Shown: positions 18,116 to 27,952, numbered from the stretch's first letter. The stretch: DNA of 64,000 bases from Brachyspira alvinipulli ATCC 51933 (GCF_000518245.1 NZ_KI912407.1:122949-186948); one strand, 5' to 3'. Numbers and translations: made by a program. Notes: a model not told the origin generated them from the sequence alone.

Positions 18116-18144
18116 TTGACATAATATCAAATTAATTTTATAAT
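18116..18144 (+). promoter_or_regulatory. Consensus sigma-70 promoter of the surface-protein cluster
   Basis: TTGACA (18116-18121), exactly 17 bases, TATAAT (18139-18144): a perfect match to the housekeeping consensus. Transcription should begin near 18151, giving a leader of about 23 bases without a clear Shine-Dalgarno sequence before the ATG at 18174. An ATG at 18145 lies before the predicted RNA start and opens only a short frame. Confidence 0.85.
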
Positions 18145-18173
18145 ATGAAAAAATTATTTATAAATATACTAAA

Positions 18174-18956
18174 ATGTTTAGCATTAAAACACATTTCATA
18201 AAAATAGTATCAATAATAATTCTTCTATTATCCTTACTATCATCAAGTTTGTTTGCAGAAATAGATTTTAATTTGATTATGCCGTTTGGGTATAATTTCA
18301 CTTTCTCTGATGCAAAAATCACAGAAAGTTATATTTCCTTAATATCTTTAAAAAATACGGATTATTATGAAGTCGGCGTACAGTCTCAAATAGGATATAA
18401 TTTTGATACAAAAAATAGTATTTTTAAAAGTATAAGTATAATGGCTGAAATAGGATATCAATTATCCCCAATGTCAGTATCTTATAATAATTCCTACAGC
18501 GAAGTTACAAACAATATATTATTTCACACTTTACATATAGGATTAATTCAAAAATTCTATGTGCTTGACAGATTATCATTCGGTATAGGAGGCGGAATAA
18601 GAATACCTTTTTCTGCCGATGTTAAAGTATACGGAGATGATTTAAGATACCCGCCTATTCCAACTAATAATGGAAAATATGATTATAGTTATATAAAATC
18701 TTTATTCAACAGCAGAGTTATTCCATATATAAAATTGACTATGGACGGATATTATTTCTTTAATGATTTTGTTTCTTTGATTATAGGTCTTTATATCACA
18801 TACAGTATGGATATGAACTTTAATACAGATAAATTGAATTCCGCTTTTCGCACTGCATATTATCATAACTACTCATATTCATCTATAGGTGCGGGTATTA
18901 ATATAGGTTTATCCATTGGAAGAAAAGGAAGCAATGAAAGAAAAATAATTGAATGA
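18174..18956 (+). CDS. Outer-membrane beta-barrel protein, paralogue 1 (type A)
   Basis: 260 residues with an N-terminal signal peptide (hydrophobic run IVSIIILLLSLLSSSLFA, cleavage near LFA-EI). The rest is alternating aromatic/hydrophobic strand-like sequence typical of a small outer-membrane barrel. Shared family blocks are IDFNLIMPFG just after the signal, FHTLHIGLIQKFY, GIGGGIRIPFSADV and VIPYIKLTMDGYYFF. It closely resembles paralogue 3 (type A). The function is unknown; surface exposure is likely. It is the first gene behind a consensus promoter. Confidence 0.8.
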   Translation: MFSIKTHFIKIVSIIILLLSLLSSSLFAEIDFNLIMPFGYNFTFSDAKITESYISLISLKNTDYYEVGVQSQIGYNFDTKNSIFKSISIMAEIGYQLSPMSVSYNNSYSEVTNNILFHTLHIGLIQKFYVLDRLSFGIGGGIRIPFSADVKVYGDDLRYPPIPTNNGKYDYSYIKSLFNSRVIPYIKLTMDGYYFFNDFVSLIIGLYITYSMDMNFNTDKLNSAFRTAYYHNYSYSSIGAGINIGLSIGRKGSNERKIIE

Positions 18957-18978
18957 TTAACTTAAAGGTTATTATTTT

Positions 18979-19728
18979 ATGAGAAAGTATTTAAAATACA
19001 TTATACTTATTTTTATTTTTTATAATAATGTTTTTGCAGGCATAGATTTTTCTTTATTTGTACCTATTGACGGAAATGTATCTATTTTAAATAAACGTAT
19101 AAATACTCAAGATCATTTAAGAAATATATATGAATACGGATATTGGAGTGCGGGCGTTCTTTCTGAAATAGGATATAATTTTAAATTTGATAATAAATAT
19201 ATTAATAGTTTAAGTATAGTAGGAACTATCGGATATATGGCTTCAACACTTCCTATTGAAGTTAGTAAAGAACTAATCGGAAGATTTTATGAAGTTACAT
19301 TTTTACATACATTAAATACAGGAGCTTCAGTAAAAATCATTAATAATATAACTAATTATAATCTTTCTTATTCTATAGGATTAGGAGGAGGAATAAAAAC
19401 TCCGTTTAGCGGAAATGTTATAAGTCAGCTGGCTGCTGCAGATGAATCTGTTTTAACAGGAAAAGAAGAATATAATTTCAGCGACATAAAAAAAGTATTT
19501 AAAAGCGTTGTTATACCATATATAAAACTTGATGTTAATTTGTATTATCATTTAACTAAAAATGTATCATTTATGGCAGGACTTTATTTTAATTATAACT
19601 TTGCTTTTAAATACAATACTGATTATATAAATAATTTTGCAGGTGTAAAAGTATTTGATAAATTGGAAGCTTCCAGCTTTTCTATGGGAGTATCTTTGGG
19701 ATTTGCTATAAGGGATAATGGGTATTAA
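18979..19728 (+). CDS. Outer-membrane beta-barrel protein, paralogue 2 (type B)
   Basis: 249 residues with a signal peptide ending near VFA-GI. Barrel blocks are GIDFSLFVPIDGN, FLHTLNTGASVKI, GLGGGIKTPFSGNV and VIPYIKLDVNLYYHL. The blocks LHTLNTG and ESVLTGKEEY ally it with paralogue 4 rather than with its immediate neighbours (type B). It starts 22 bases after paralogue 1, in the same direction, with AAGG upstream. Probably surface-located; role unknown. Confidence 0.8.
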   Translation: MRKYLKYIILIFIFYNNVFAGIDFSLFVPIDGNVSILNKRINTQDHLRNIYEYGYWSAGVLSEIGYNFKFDNKYINSLSIVGTIGYMASTLPIEVSKELIGRFYEVTFLHTLNTGASVKIINNITNYNLSYSIGLGGGIKTPFSGNVISQLAAADESVLTGKEEYNFSDIKKVFKSVVIPYIKLDVNLYYHLTKNVSFMAGLYFNYNFAFKYNTDYINNFAGVKVFDKLEASSFSMGVSLGFAIRDNGY

Positions 19729-19731
19729 TTT

Positions 19732-20535
19732 ATGAGAATTATAAGAAATATTATTATTATACTAACTATAAACTGTTTTAATATATTTGCTTTAAATATA
19801 GATTTTAATTTATCTATACCTATGGGAGCAAATTATGACTTTTTAAATGTATCCATAGACGAAAATATGCTTCTGGCTAATTCTCCTATAAATCCTATAC
19901 CCAGAACATCATTAAAAAGCGATTTTGCATTTGAAATAGGAGTTTTGGCACAGCTTGGATATAATTTTAAATTGGAAAACAGTGTGTTAAAAAGTACAAG
20001 CACTATGATTGATTTTGGGTATTATTTATATCCTATGGCTGTTAATTACAATCAAAGCATATTAGGAAATGAAGAAGTAAAAACAGTTATAACATTTCAT
20101 ACTATAAATATAGGCGGTATTCAAAAATTTTATTTAGGCAACAATTTTGCTGTAGGTTTAGGTGGCGGAGTTAAAATACCTATGTCATATACATTCAATA
20201 ATATAGATTCAAAAATAAATAATCCTCTTCCGCAGGATAATAAAGGAAACCGTGATTATATAAAAACAATTTATGACAGTAAAGTAATACCTTATGTTAA
20301 ACTTACATTAGAAAGCTTCTTCTTTTTCACTGATAATATAGCAATTAATTTGGGAATGTATGTTTCATATAATATAGGTATGAATTACAATGTATATAAA
20401 TTAAATACCGATATCGCCAATGCCAATAATACTGCAAATGAAAGATATTATAATAAATTTAATTCATCATCTTTGGGTGTAGGGTTTATATTAGGAGCTT
20501 CTTTCACAAGAGTTAATCCTAAACTGCAAAATTAA
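19732..20535 (+). CDS. Outer-membrane beta-barrel protein, paralogue 3 (type A)
   Basis: 267 residues with a signal peptide ending near IFA-LN, followed by IDFNLSIPMGANY. The type A blocks FHTINIGGIQKFYLG and VIPYVKLTLESFFFFTDN match paralogue 1. It starts three bases after the stop of paralogue 2, so translation is probably coupled. Extra low-complexity loops (NTDIANANNTANE) near the C-terminal third may be surface loops. Function unknown. Confidence 0.8.
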   Translation: MRIIRNIIIILTINCFNIFALNIDFNLSIPMGANYDFLNVSIDENMLLANSPINPIPRTSLKSDFAFEIGVLAQLGYNFKLENSVLKSTSTMIDFGYYLYPMAVNYNQSILGNEEVKTVITFHTINIGGIQKFYLGNNFAVGLGGGVKIPMSYTFNNIDSKINNPLPQDNKGNRDYIKTIYDSKVIPYVKLTLESFFFFTDNIAINLGMYVSYNIGMNYNVYKLNTDIANANNTANERYYNKFNSSSLGVGFILGASFTRVNPKLQN

Positions 20536-20546
20536 TAATTAAAAAA

Positions 20547-21377
20547 ATGGAAAATAAAAAAATGAAAAGAGCTATTATTTATATTTTATTATTTATTTTA
20601 TCTGTTTTTAACAGCAGCAGACTTTTTGCAGGTATAGAAATTGATGCATATATTCCGTTTGGTATAAATGAAACAGATATTAACAGCACGGTAAAAAATA
20701 AAGATTATACAGAGAATTCATTTAAAAAGTTTTATGATGAAATTGCAGCAGAAACAGGAATTTTAGTAAGAGGCGGTTATAATTTTGATTTACAAACACC
20801 TATAATAGACAGCTTAAGTTTAATGCTTGATATAGGCTATTATATGTCGCCAATATCTATATCTTATGTACACTCACTTATAGGAACAATATCTGAAACA
20901 ACTTTGCTTCATACATTAAATACAGGGCTTGCATTAAAATTATATTTTTATGCTCCTATAATAAATCTTTACTACTCCATTACATTAGCAGGAGGAGTAA
21001 AAACCCCATTCGGCGGAAATGTTTTAAATAACAGTGCTTTAGGAAATGAATCTATACTATCTGATAAAGATGCATACGGATACAGAGATATAAAAAACTT
21101 ATTTAAAACTCCTGTTATAGGCTACTTAAAATATAATGTTGATTTTTATTATATGCTTACAGAAAAAGTATCAATTATGTACGGTCTTTATCTTTCTTAT
21201 GATTTCGGAATGAGCTATAATACAGAATTTTTAAATAATCATTTAAAATATTATGAAGTACCTCCTCTAATTCAGTCTCCGATATTCGGTTCTATGAGCT
21301 ATAATAATTTAAGTGTAGGCATTTCATTCGGGCTTTCTTTCGGAAAAACTCATCCTAAAGTGAAGTATGGATATTAA
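20547..21377 (+). CDS. Outer-membrane beta-barrel protein, paralogue 4 (type B)
   Basis: 276 residues. The signal peptide ends near LFA-GI, followed by EIDAYIPFGINE. Type B blocks LLHTLNTGLALKLYF, GGVKTPFGGNVLNN and ESILSDKDAY match paralogue 2. It starts 11 bases after paralogue 3. The second in-frame ATG (residue 6) is an equally plausible start. Function unknown. Confidence 0.78.
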   Translation: MENKKMKRAIIYILLFILSVFNSSRLFAGIEIDAYIPFGINETDINSTVKNKDYTENSFKKFYDEIAAETGILVRGGYNFDLQTPIIDSLSLMLDIGYYMSPISISYVHSLIGTISETTLLHTLNTGLALKLYFYAPIINLYYSITLAGGVKTPFGGNVLNNSALGNESILSDKDAYGYRDIKNLFKTPVIGYLKYNVDFYYMLTEKVSIMYGLYLSYDFGMSYNTEFLNNHLKYYEVPPLIQSPIFGSMSYNNLSVGISFGLSFGKTHPKVKYGY

Positions 21378-21568
21378 ATTTTATCAATATGAAATTTGTA
21401 ATTTTTGTTTAATAAAATAATATTATTGTATATTTTTTTTGATTTATTCTACTATTTATACTTAAAAGTATAAAAAAGCCATATTTTTTTGTAAATTATT
21501 TATTATATTTAAAAATATTAGACATTTAAATTAAAATAGGTCTGTCAAAAATAGGAGGATACAAATAT

Positions 21569-22144
21569 ATAAAAAAGATAACTTGCATTTTCATTATCTT
21601 TTTAGTTTTATTTAATTTTTATGCCTGCAGTAAAAACAACACATTAAACCCTACAACATCACAGTAGCAGCAACATACTAATTTAGAGATAATATATTTA
21701 GATGAGAAAAACAACGCGGTTACAACACCTACTGATAAAGTTGCTATGATGTTAGAAAATGACAGCAATTTACTTATGATTTGCGAAAAAACATCTTCAG
21801 ACAATTATTCAGTTTATATAGCAGATAACGTTAACAACTCTATAACAACTATGTATTATACAAATAAATCTGATTTTCCTCATCAAATGAATACATCAAG
21901 CGGTAATGAATTATTGAGAGGAATTTTAAGTCCTCACCGTAAAGATAGAGAAAATTTTGATATACGATGGTATGATGAACAAAATAATGACGAAACAATT
22001 AATGATATACCATTAAAAAAAGATATATATTCCCATACAAAATATCAAGGTGTAAATGATCAGACAGATTATCAGATAAAAATAATAAAAATAAGTTTAA
22101 AAATATTGGATGCTTTATCTTCATATTCTCTTACTATAAAATAA
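21569..22144 (+). pseudogene. Broken lipoprotein gene (lost start codon and internal TAG)
   Basis: After an AGGAGG site (21553-21558) the frame begins with ATA where ATG is expected. It reads IKKITCIFIIFLVLFNFYAC, a lipoprotein signal with Cys at codon 20. The frame then hits TAG at 21665-21667 in a CAG-TAG-CAG context, so a glutamine codon has probably become amber. The same frame stays open to the TAA at 22142-22144 and has a coding-like composition. An internal ATG at 21746 could give a 132-residue remnant without a signal. Two lesions in one frame favour a pseudogene. A single sequencing error is less likely to explain both. Confidence 0.7.
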
Positions 22145-22187
22145 AGAATATTTTTTAATAAATTTGTTAGAATCAGAGGTTTTAATT

Positions 22188-22787
22188 ATGATAAAAAATA
22201 TATTTATAATAATTGCTTTAATATTTTTTACAGTATCATGCAAAAATGTAAAAATATTAGACCCGAATGAAAGAAATGTTGAAGTTCAGTATTTTCAGAA
22301 TGATAAGCCTCATAGATATATTACTCAAAATGTAACAAGCCATATGAAGTTCAGATTAAAAGATTTTGCCAATGATTTTACAAATATATGGTGTGTAGAG
22401 TGGGAATTTGGCAATAAATATTTAAGGGCATGCGACTTGTATAGAAAAAAAGATATATTTACTATAGATTTTGACAGGGGTGATTATAATTATATAGACT
22501 ATATGCAGCACTCCTATTATACCATTAATGGCTTTATAAATAGTTTTAGAGTTACTAATGTAAATGTAAGCGGCAGTCAATTAACATTATATTTTGACAG
22601 ACAGGTTAATGGCAAAGCCAATATTGTAATGATAGATTTGGGGATTGATTTAGATACTCTAATGAGCGGCATTAAAAATTACAGCTATTTATCGGATAAA
22701 GAAAATTATAATCACAAAATTGTTGTTCTTACGATGTATATATATGGTATACTTCAGCAAAGCGATATAATATCAAAAGACTTTTAA
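22188..22787 (+). CDS. Lipoprotein of unknown function
   Basis: 199 residues from the preferred ATG at 22188, which has GAGG before it and gives a clean signal MIKNIFIIIALIFFTVSC (Cys18). An upstream ATG at 22164 would add eight residues that spoil the signal. The mature part is mixed alpha/beta with WCVEWEFGNKYLRAC in the middle; I do not recognise the family. It sits inside the surface beta-barrel cluster in the same direction and is probably an envelope protein. Confidence 0.7.
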   Translation: MIKNIFIIIALIFFTVSCKNVKILDPNERNVEVQYFQNDKPHRYITQNVTSHMKFRLKDFANDFTNIWCVEWEFGNKYLRACDLYRKKDIFTIDFDRGDYNYIDYMQHSYYTINGFINSFRVTNVNVSGSQLTLYFDRQVNGKANIVMIDLGIDLDTLMSGIKNYSYLSDKENYNHKIVVLTMYIYGILQQSDIISKDF

Positions 22788-22905
22788 TTTTGATAAAAAG
22801 TACAAGGAGAATTTTTTAAATAAATATAAAAAAGGAGGATTAAATAAAAATTGTTAGTATAAAATGGCAGAGGGTTATAGGCGAACAATTTTTATTAACA
22901 ATAAT

Positions 22906-23676
22906 ATGAAAGCAGTAATTATTTTTTTAATTGTTAATATTACTTTATTTGCTCAGTTTGAAATAAATGCCTTTGTTCCTTTCGGGCTTAATGGGAGTTT
23001 CAGCAGTATAAAATTAAGCAACCCTAACCGTACATATCAAAGCATAAAGGGAGATATAGGCGGCGAGTTAGGAGTTATTGCCCAGCTTGGATATAATATG
23101 AAATTGAATAAGGACATTCCTATAAAAAGCATAAGTTTTCTTTTGGAAACGGGCTATTATTTAAATGCTAATACTATAACTTATGATTATCCGTATGCCG
23201 AGTCATATAATTATTTTGAAATGTCTGAAACTGTGATTATGAATAATATTTTAATAGGCTTTAATCCTAAAATAAATTTCCGCAATTTTTCATTAGGTAT
23301 AGGCGTAGGAATGAAAATACCGTTATCCGCTGATGTATTAGAAAAAAGCAATGATAAAGGCGAGACAATGAAAGAAAATACTATTTTTGAAGGCTCTTTA
23401 ATGTATCAGGATAAAAAGCATTGGAATTATGATGTTATAAAAAAATTGTATAAAGAGTCAGTGTCTCCTTATATAAAAATAAACTTTGAAGGGCTTTATT
23501 ATTTCACTGATAAACTAGCATTTTTATACGGAGCTTATATAGCCTATGATTTTTCGATGCCTTATAATACCGATAATATACAGATAGTAGATAAAACTTT
23601 AATAAAGAGTTATCAATTATCATATTTATCATTTATGTTTTATTTAGGAGTGTCATTCGGAAGGAATAATAATTAA
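22906..23676 (+). CDS. Outer-membrane beta-barrel protein, paralogue 5 (type A-like)
   Basis: Starting at 22906 gives 256 residues with signal MKAVIIFLIVNITLFAQ. An ATG at 22864 would add 14 polar residues in front of the signal, so I prefer the internal start, although neither has a good ribosome site. Family blocks are FEINAFVPFGLNG, FSLGIGVGMKIPLSADVL and SPYIKINFEGLYYFTDKLA. It is closest to types 1 and 3 but diverged. It is separated from the other four by two lipoprotein genes, suggesting older duplication or rearrangement. Two unused AGGAG-like sites upstream (22804, 22833) hint at local decay. Confidence 0.75.
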   Translation: MKAVIIFLIVNITLFAQFEINAFVPFGLNGSFSSIKLSNPNRTYQSIKGDIGGELGVIAQLGYNMKLNKDIPIKSISFLLETGYYLNANTITYDYPYAESYNYFEMSETVIMNNILIGFNPKINFRNFSLGIGVGMKIPLSADVLEKSNDKGETMKENTIFEGSLMYQDKKHWNYDVIKKLYKESVSPYIKINFEGLYYFTDKLAFLYGAYIAYDFSMPYNTDNIQIVDKTLIKSYQLSYLSFMFYLGVSFGRNNN

Positions 23677-23913
23677 TATTTTTACCCTAAACTTAACTAT
23701 TTAATAAAGTAATTAAAAGTATTTTTTATGCAAACTCAGTTAAAGGAAAAATAGCTGCCCTAGATATAAATTTACTATAAAAAATACTAATAGATAAAAA
23801 ATTATAAATCTATATTGACTTTATTTTTTTGTGATATAATATCTCTTCCCATGCACTTATTTATGTAAAAAAGAAAATTCATACTATATTAAAATTCATT
23901 ACCGAGGAAAATT

Positions 23914-25287
23914 ATGGAAAAAGATAATATGCTTGAATTAACAGAAGGCAATGTAAGCAAAAGCCTTATAAAATTAGTTATACCAATGATATTAGGAAAT
24001 TTATTAAACATAGCATATAATATAGTTGATACAATTTGGATAGGACAAATGATAGGCCCTAAAGGACTAGGAGCTATTGCTGTAAGTTTCCCTATTATAT
24101 TAATATTAATGGCTATTGCATCCGGAATAACTGTTGCAAGCAATATTTTAATAGGACAATTTTTTGGTGCTAAAGATTATGATGCTGTGCTTCATGCTTC
24201 AAAAGTTTCTACTACTATAAGTTTAATAACCGCTTTAACTTTGGCAGGACTTGGATATATTTTTGCTCCTCCTATAATGAAATTTTTAAATACAGCAGAC
24301 AGCATAATGGAATATTCTGTAAGCTATTTCAGAATCAGCATGATAGGTTTTCCTTTTATGTTTTATTATTTTTTGGTATCTGCATTGCTTAGAGGTATAG
24401 GAGACACTGTAAGACCTTTAATATTCTTGGCAATAGCTTCTGTATTGAACTTAATATTAGATCCGTTAATGATAAAAGGAATAGGACCATTTCCTGCTAT
24501 GGGACTTGACGGAGCTGCTTATGCCACTGCTTTTTCACAGTTTGTATCTGTTTTGGTCAGCATGATATATTTAAAAATGAAAAACAGTATTGTTAAAGCT
24601 AATCCTTTTAATATAACTTTCGATTTTAATATAACCAAATTAATGCTTAAAATAGGAATGCCTTTTGCCGCTATGCAGTTAATAGTATCTATAAGCTGGA
24701 TGTTTTTAAATAGACTTATAAATACTTATGGTGAATCAGCTTCCGCTTCTGTTGCTGTATCTATGAGAGTGGACTCTTTATCATTTCTTCCTCTTTTGGC
24801 ATTATCAGCAGGTATTGCCACTATGGTAGCTCAGAATATAGGTGCCAACAAAATGGAGAGAGTTAAAGAAATATACAAAGTAGGAACTATTCTTTCTATA
24901 GGAATATCTGCATTTATGGCATTATTTTCTGTATTATTTCCGGAACTTATTGTAAGAATGTTTACGGATGATATGAGCGTTTTAAAATATACAAGAAGTT
25001 ATATTTATGTTGTAATGCCTTCTATAATAATGCTTTCTGTTATGTTTGCAACTAATGGAGTAATAAACGGTGCCGGTAAAACTTTCATGCTTATGATATT
25101 TGCATTTATGGCGCATGTTTTAATAAGAGTACCGCTTGCCTATATAATATCTCCTAAAATGGAGCTTTGGGGTATATGGACTGCTATGGCAATAAGCAAT
25201 CTATTTAGCATGAGTTTTAGTCTTATGTATTATTTTTCTAATAGATGGAAAAAAGGTGCTAATATAGCTTCTCATTCAAACGCTTAA
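23914..25287 (+). CDS. MATE family efflux transporter
   Basis: 457 residues and about 12 membrane segments, full length. Family signatures include the opening LTEGNVSKSLIKLVIPMILG, NIVDTIWIGQMIGPKGLGAIA, and LSAGIATMVAQNIGANKMERV at the start of the second half. It belongs to the NorM/DinF-like branch and differs clearly from the MATE protein at 16570-17838. It exports drugs or metabolites in exchange for cations. GAGG precedes the ATG, and the leader is short with no obvious structure. Monocistronic. Confidence 0.92.
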   Translation: MEKDNMLELTEGNVSKSLIKLVIPMILGNLLNIAYNIVDTIWIGQMIGPKGLGAIAVSFPIILILMAIASGITVASNILIGQFFGAKDYDAVLHASKVSTTISLITALTLAGLGYIFAPPIMKFLNTADSIMEYSVSYFRISMIGFPFMFYYFLVSALLRGIGDTVRPLIFLAIASVLNLILDPLMIKGIGPFPAMGLDGAAYATAFSQFVSVLVSMIYLKMKNSIVKANPFNITFDFNITKLMLKIGMPFAAMQLIVSISWMFLNRLINTYGESASASVAVSMRVDSLSFLPLLALSAGIATMVAQNIGANKMERVKEIYKVGTILSIGISAFMALFSVLFPELIVRMFTDDMSVLKYTRSYIYVVMPSIIMLSVMFATNGVINGAGKTFMLMIFAFMAHVLIRVPLAYIISPKMELWGIWTAMAISNLFSMSFSLMYYFSNRWKKGANIASHSNA

Positions 25288-25390
25288 AAAATTAATTTAT
25301 TAAAAGATTGATTTTTTTGATAAAAGTATTATAATTAAAAGTTGTATAATTTGTTTACATAATTATTTTTTAATTATAACGAGGTGTTAT

Positions 25391-25903
25391 ATGGAGTTAA
25401 AAGATTACATAAGAGATATACAAGATTATCCAAAAAAAGGCATACTATTTAGAGATATTACAACATTGCTTCAAAATAAAGATGCTTTTAAATTGGCAAT
25501 AGATAAAATGGCAGAACAAGTTTCAAATGAAAAGATAGATTTTGTAGTAGGAGCAGAAAGCAGAGGTTTTTTAATAGGTTCTGCTTTAGCTTACAAAATG
25601 AATTGCGGTTTTATACCTGTTAGAAAAAAAGGAAAACTCCCTTATAAAACTATTTCAGAAGAATATGCTTTAGAATATGGTACTGATACTTTATTCATGC
25701 ATGAAGATGCTCTTAAAAAAGGAGACAGAGTTTTAATAGTTGATGATTTAATAGCTACCGGAGGCACTGCATTAGCAATGATAAAAATGGTGGAAAAATT
25801 AGGAGGAATTGTAGTTGGATCATCCTTTTTAATAGAGCTTAAAGAATTAAATGGAAGAAAAGAAATATCAAAATATCCTATTAATGTTTTGATACAATAT
25901 TGA
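25391..25903 (+). CDS. apt: Adenine phosphoribosyltransferase
   Basis: Salvages adenine to AMP with PRPP. The 170-residue protein has the type-I PRT fold. DYPKKGILFRDITTLL near the start and GAESRGFLIGSALAY are Apt-specific, and VLIVDDLIATGGTALA is the PRPP-binding loop. The length is exactly typical. A GAGGTG site precedes the ATG. Confidence 0.96.
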   Translation: MELKDYIRDIQDYPKKGILFRDITTLLQNKDAFKLAIDKMAEQVSNEKIDFVVGAESRGFLIGSALAYKMNCGFIPVRKKGKLPYKTISEEYALEYGTDTLFMHEDALKKGDRVLIVDDLIATGGTALAMIKMVEKLGGIVVGSSFLIELKELNGRKEISKYPINVLIQY

Positions 25904-26003
25904 TATTATTTCTTATTGACTTTTAATAACTTTTATTATAGAATTATCGAAAAATTATAAAGCAAAATTTATTTAAATAAATATATTTTAAGGAGAGACT
26001 TAT

Positions 26004-26270
26004 ATGGCATCTATTAAACCATTAGCAGAAAGAGTGCTTTTAAAAGTATTGGGACAGGAAGAAAAAACTTCAAGCGGAATATTTATTCCAGATACATCTA
26101 AAGAAAAAACTCAAAAAGCAGAAGTTGTTGAAATAGGCGACAGCGAAAATATAAAAGTAAAAAAAGGCGATATCGTTATATATGATAAATATGCTGGAAT
26201 ACAAATAAAAGAAGGCGATACTGAATATTTAATAGTAAAAAATGAAGAAATAGTTGCTCTTATAAAATAA
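26004..26270 (+). CDS. groS: GroES co-chaperonin (10 kDa)
   Basis: 88 residues. KPLAERVLLKVLGQEEKTSSG holds the start of the mobile loop that docks on GroEL, and GDIVIYDKYAG is the conserved C-terminal half. It caps the GroEL chamber during folding. It has its own AAGGAG site and a strong terminator directly behind it, so it is transcribed alone. groEL is not adjacent, which is unusual. No CIRCE operator is visible upstream. Confidence 0.95.
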   Translation: MASIKPLAERVLLKVLGQEEKTSSGIFIPDTSKEKTQKAEVVEIGDSENIKVKKGDIVIYDKYAGIQIKEGDTEYLIVKNEEIVALIK

Positions 26271-26290
26271 TAAATAGCTATAAAGAATAC

Positions 26291-26332
26291 AAAAAAGAAC
26301 ACTAAGCTTCAAAAAAGCGGTGTTCTTTTTTT
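26291..26332 (+). terminator. Rho-independent terminator of groS
   Basis: Stem GAACAC (26297-26302) / GTGTTC (26320-26325), extended by A6/T6 pairing, with a 17-base loop. A run of seven T follows. Confidence 0.85.
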
Positions 26333-26495
26333 ACTTATTGATAATTATGATAGTTATATTTATTGTTAATAAAACTTTTTCGTATCATAAAGAATTAATA
26401 AGGTTAAATAATATATCAAAATATATTATTTAATTTTATTAATTTGTTTCATAAAAATAGTATAGTCTTTAAATTTATCAGGAGTTTTTTTATAA

Positions 26496-27668
26496 ATGCT
26501 GAAATATTTTATAATATTTATTGCACTATTGAATGTTATATATGCACAAGAATCTACAACAAATCAAACTAAAACATCAGAATATACTTTTACATACGAA
26601 AAAGAAAATAACTTTAATATATCTGACACTAATGCCTTAAATGAAGTTTCAATAATGATTGAAAGAAGAGGTCTTCCTCTTGTTAATAGATTAGTAAGAT
26701 TTACATCATTAAAGCCTGATGTATTTACATTTGAAAATACAACAGAAAATGAAATATCTTTAAAAGAGATGGAAGAAGAAGAAAATACTAATGAAGTAGA
26801 TATATATACAAATGTTTATGTAGTTCCTACAGATGAAAACGGTGTTGCAAAAGCTAAACTAAATTTAAAAGGTACTGGTGAAGGTGTTGTTCTTATGCAT
26901 ATACTTTATGTAGGATCAACAGGCAATACAAATATATCTTATGAAGAATTTGCTCATGTAAACGTTTATGATGATAATGACAACTTTTCATATAAAATAT
27001 TAAATGGAGATGGAAAAAGTATAAATGTCAAAGGTTCCATGATAATGACATTAACATTATTTCCTGCCCTATTTTTAGTTGCCATAGCATTAATATTAAT
27101 AAGCTATTTCAAGCATATTTATGATGAATACAGAACTGCTAAATCTAAAATAATAATGTATACTTTCTTTGGATTTAGTGCCATAAAAAAGAATTTTAAA
27201 TTGATGATGATAATTATATTAATAGAATTGATTATAGTTGCAAGTTTTATGTTTTTAGATAGTTATATTTTCTCAGTATTATTAATAGCTTTCTTTATAG
27301 CAGGATTTATAGTAAAGAGAGAGAAAATATACTCTATAGCATTCTTTATACTTGCATGTATTTCAATGATATATCTTTATCTTCAAACATTTATGAATTA
27401 TTTAGGGCTTGAATGCCTATTTAATTCCGGCATAATGGGAAATCCTGTATTTATATTCTTATTATTTATAATATTAACAGCATTATCAGGCGGAATATAT
27501 ATACCATTATCCATCTTAGTTTTATATAAAACTATATTTAATATAAGTGACTTATCTTTAATTATGGCATTGATTGGAATATTTATAGCATCTGTTCTTT
27601 ACATAGTTAAAGTAAAAAAGGATATACCATTTTTATATTCTTTAAATCTGTTAAAAATAAAAGATTAA
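26496..27668 (+). CDS. Membrane protein with extracytoplasmic N-terminal domain
   Basis: 390 residues, family not recognised. A cleavable signal (FIALLNVIYA) is followed by about 165 residues of beta-rich, probably periplasmic sequence, with segments such as VDIYTNVYVVPTDENGVAKA that resemble an Ig-like fold. About seven hydrophobic helices follow from residue ~185, with a KHIYDEYRTAKSK cytoplasmic loop. The arrangement suggests a sensor or envelope-assembly protein, but no catalytic motif is visible. The next small gene starts six bases later and is co-transcribed. Confidence 0.7.
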   Translation: MLKYFIIFIALLNVIYAQESTTNQTKTSEYTFTYEKENNFNISDTNALNEVSIMIERRGLPLVNRLVRFTSLKPDVFTFENTTENEISLKEMEEEENTNEVDIYTNVYVVPTDENGVAKAKLNLKGTGEGVVLMHILYVGSTGNTNISYEEFAHVNVYDDNDNFSYKILNGDGKSINVKGSMIMTLTLFPALFLVAIALILISYFKHIYDEYRTAKSKIIMYTFFGFSAIKKNFKLMMIIILIELIIVASFMFLDSYIFSVLLIAFFIAGFIVKREKIYSIAFFILACISMIYLYLQTFMNYLGLECLFNSGIMGNPVFIFLLFIILTALSGGIYIPLSILVLYKTIFNISDLSLIMALIGIFIASVLYIVKVKKDIPFLYSLNLLKIKD

Positions 27669-27673
27669 TTATT

Positions 27674-27952
27674 ATGATTTTTGATTTAATTAGAGATTTA
27701 GAACTTATTTTATCAGATATTACTTTTACAGGTATAAATAATATTGATTATAATGTAATAGATAAAATTACCTCTATTTCAAAACAGTTTGAAAAAATAG
27801 GCATGAATCATTTGAAAGATTTACTAATTGATTTAATCGATTCAATAAAAACATATAAAATAAATGAAAATAAAAAAGAAAATATCAAGCTGGTAGTTAG
27901 TAATATTTCTAAAATAGAGTTTTATATAAGAAATACTTTATCTTATGAATAA
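27674..27952 (+). CDS. Small helical protein of unknown function
   Basis: 92 residues, soluble, with amphipathic helices and no recognised motif. It follows the preceding membrane-protein gene by six bases in the same direction, so the two probably act together. It converges with smpB. Confidence 0.6.
   Translation: MIFDLIRDLELILSDITFTGINNIDYNVIDKITSISKQFEKIGMNHLKDLLIDLIDSIKTYKINENKKENIKLVVSNISKIEFYIRNTLSYE

Noticed and set aside
18145-18201. ATG opening a short frame (MKKLFINIL...) before the first beta-barrel gene
   Set aside because: It overlaps the end of the -10 box and would not be in the transcript; the frame stops after 18 codons.
25904-26003. CIRCE operator before groS
   Set aside because: Only short AT palindromes are seen.
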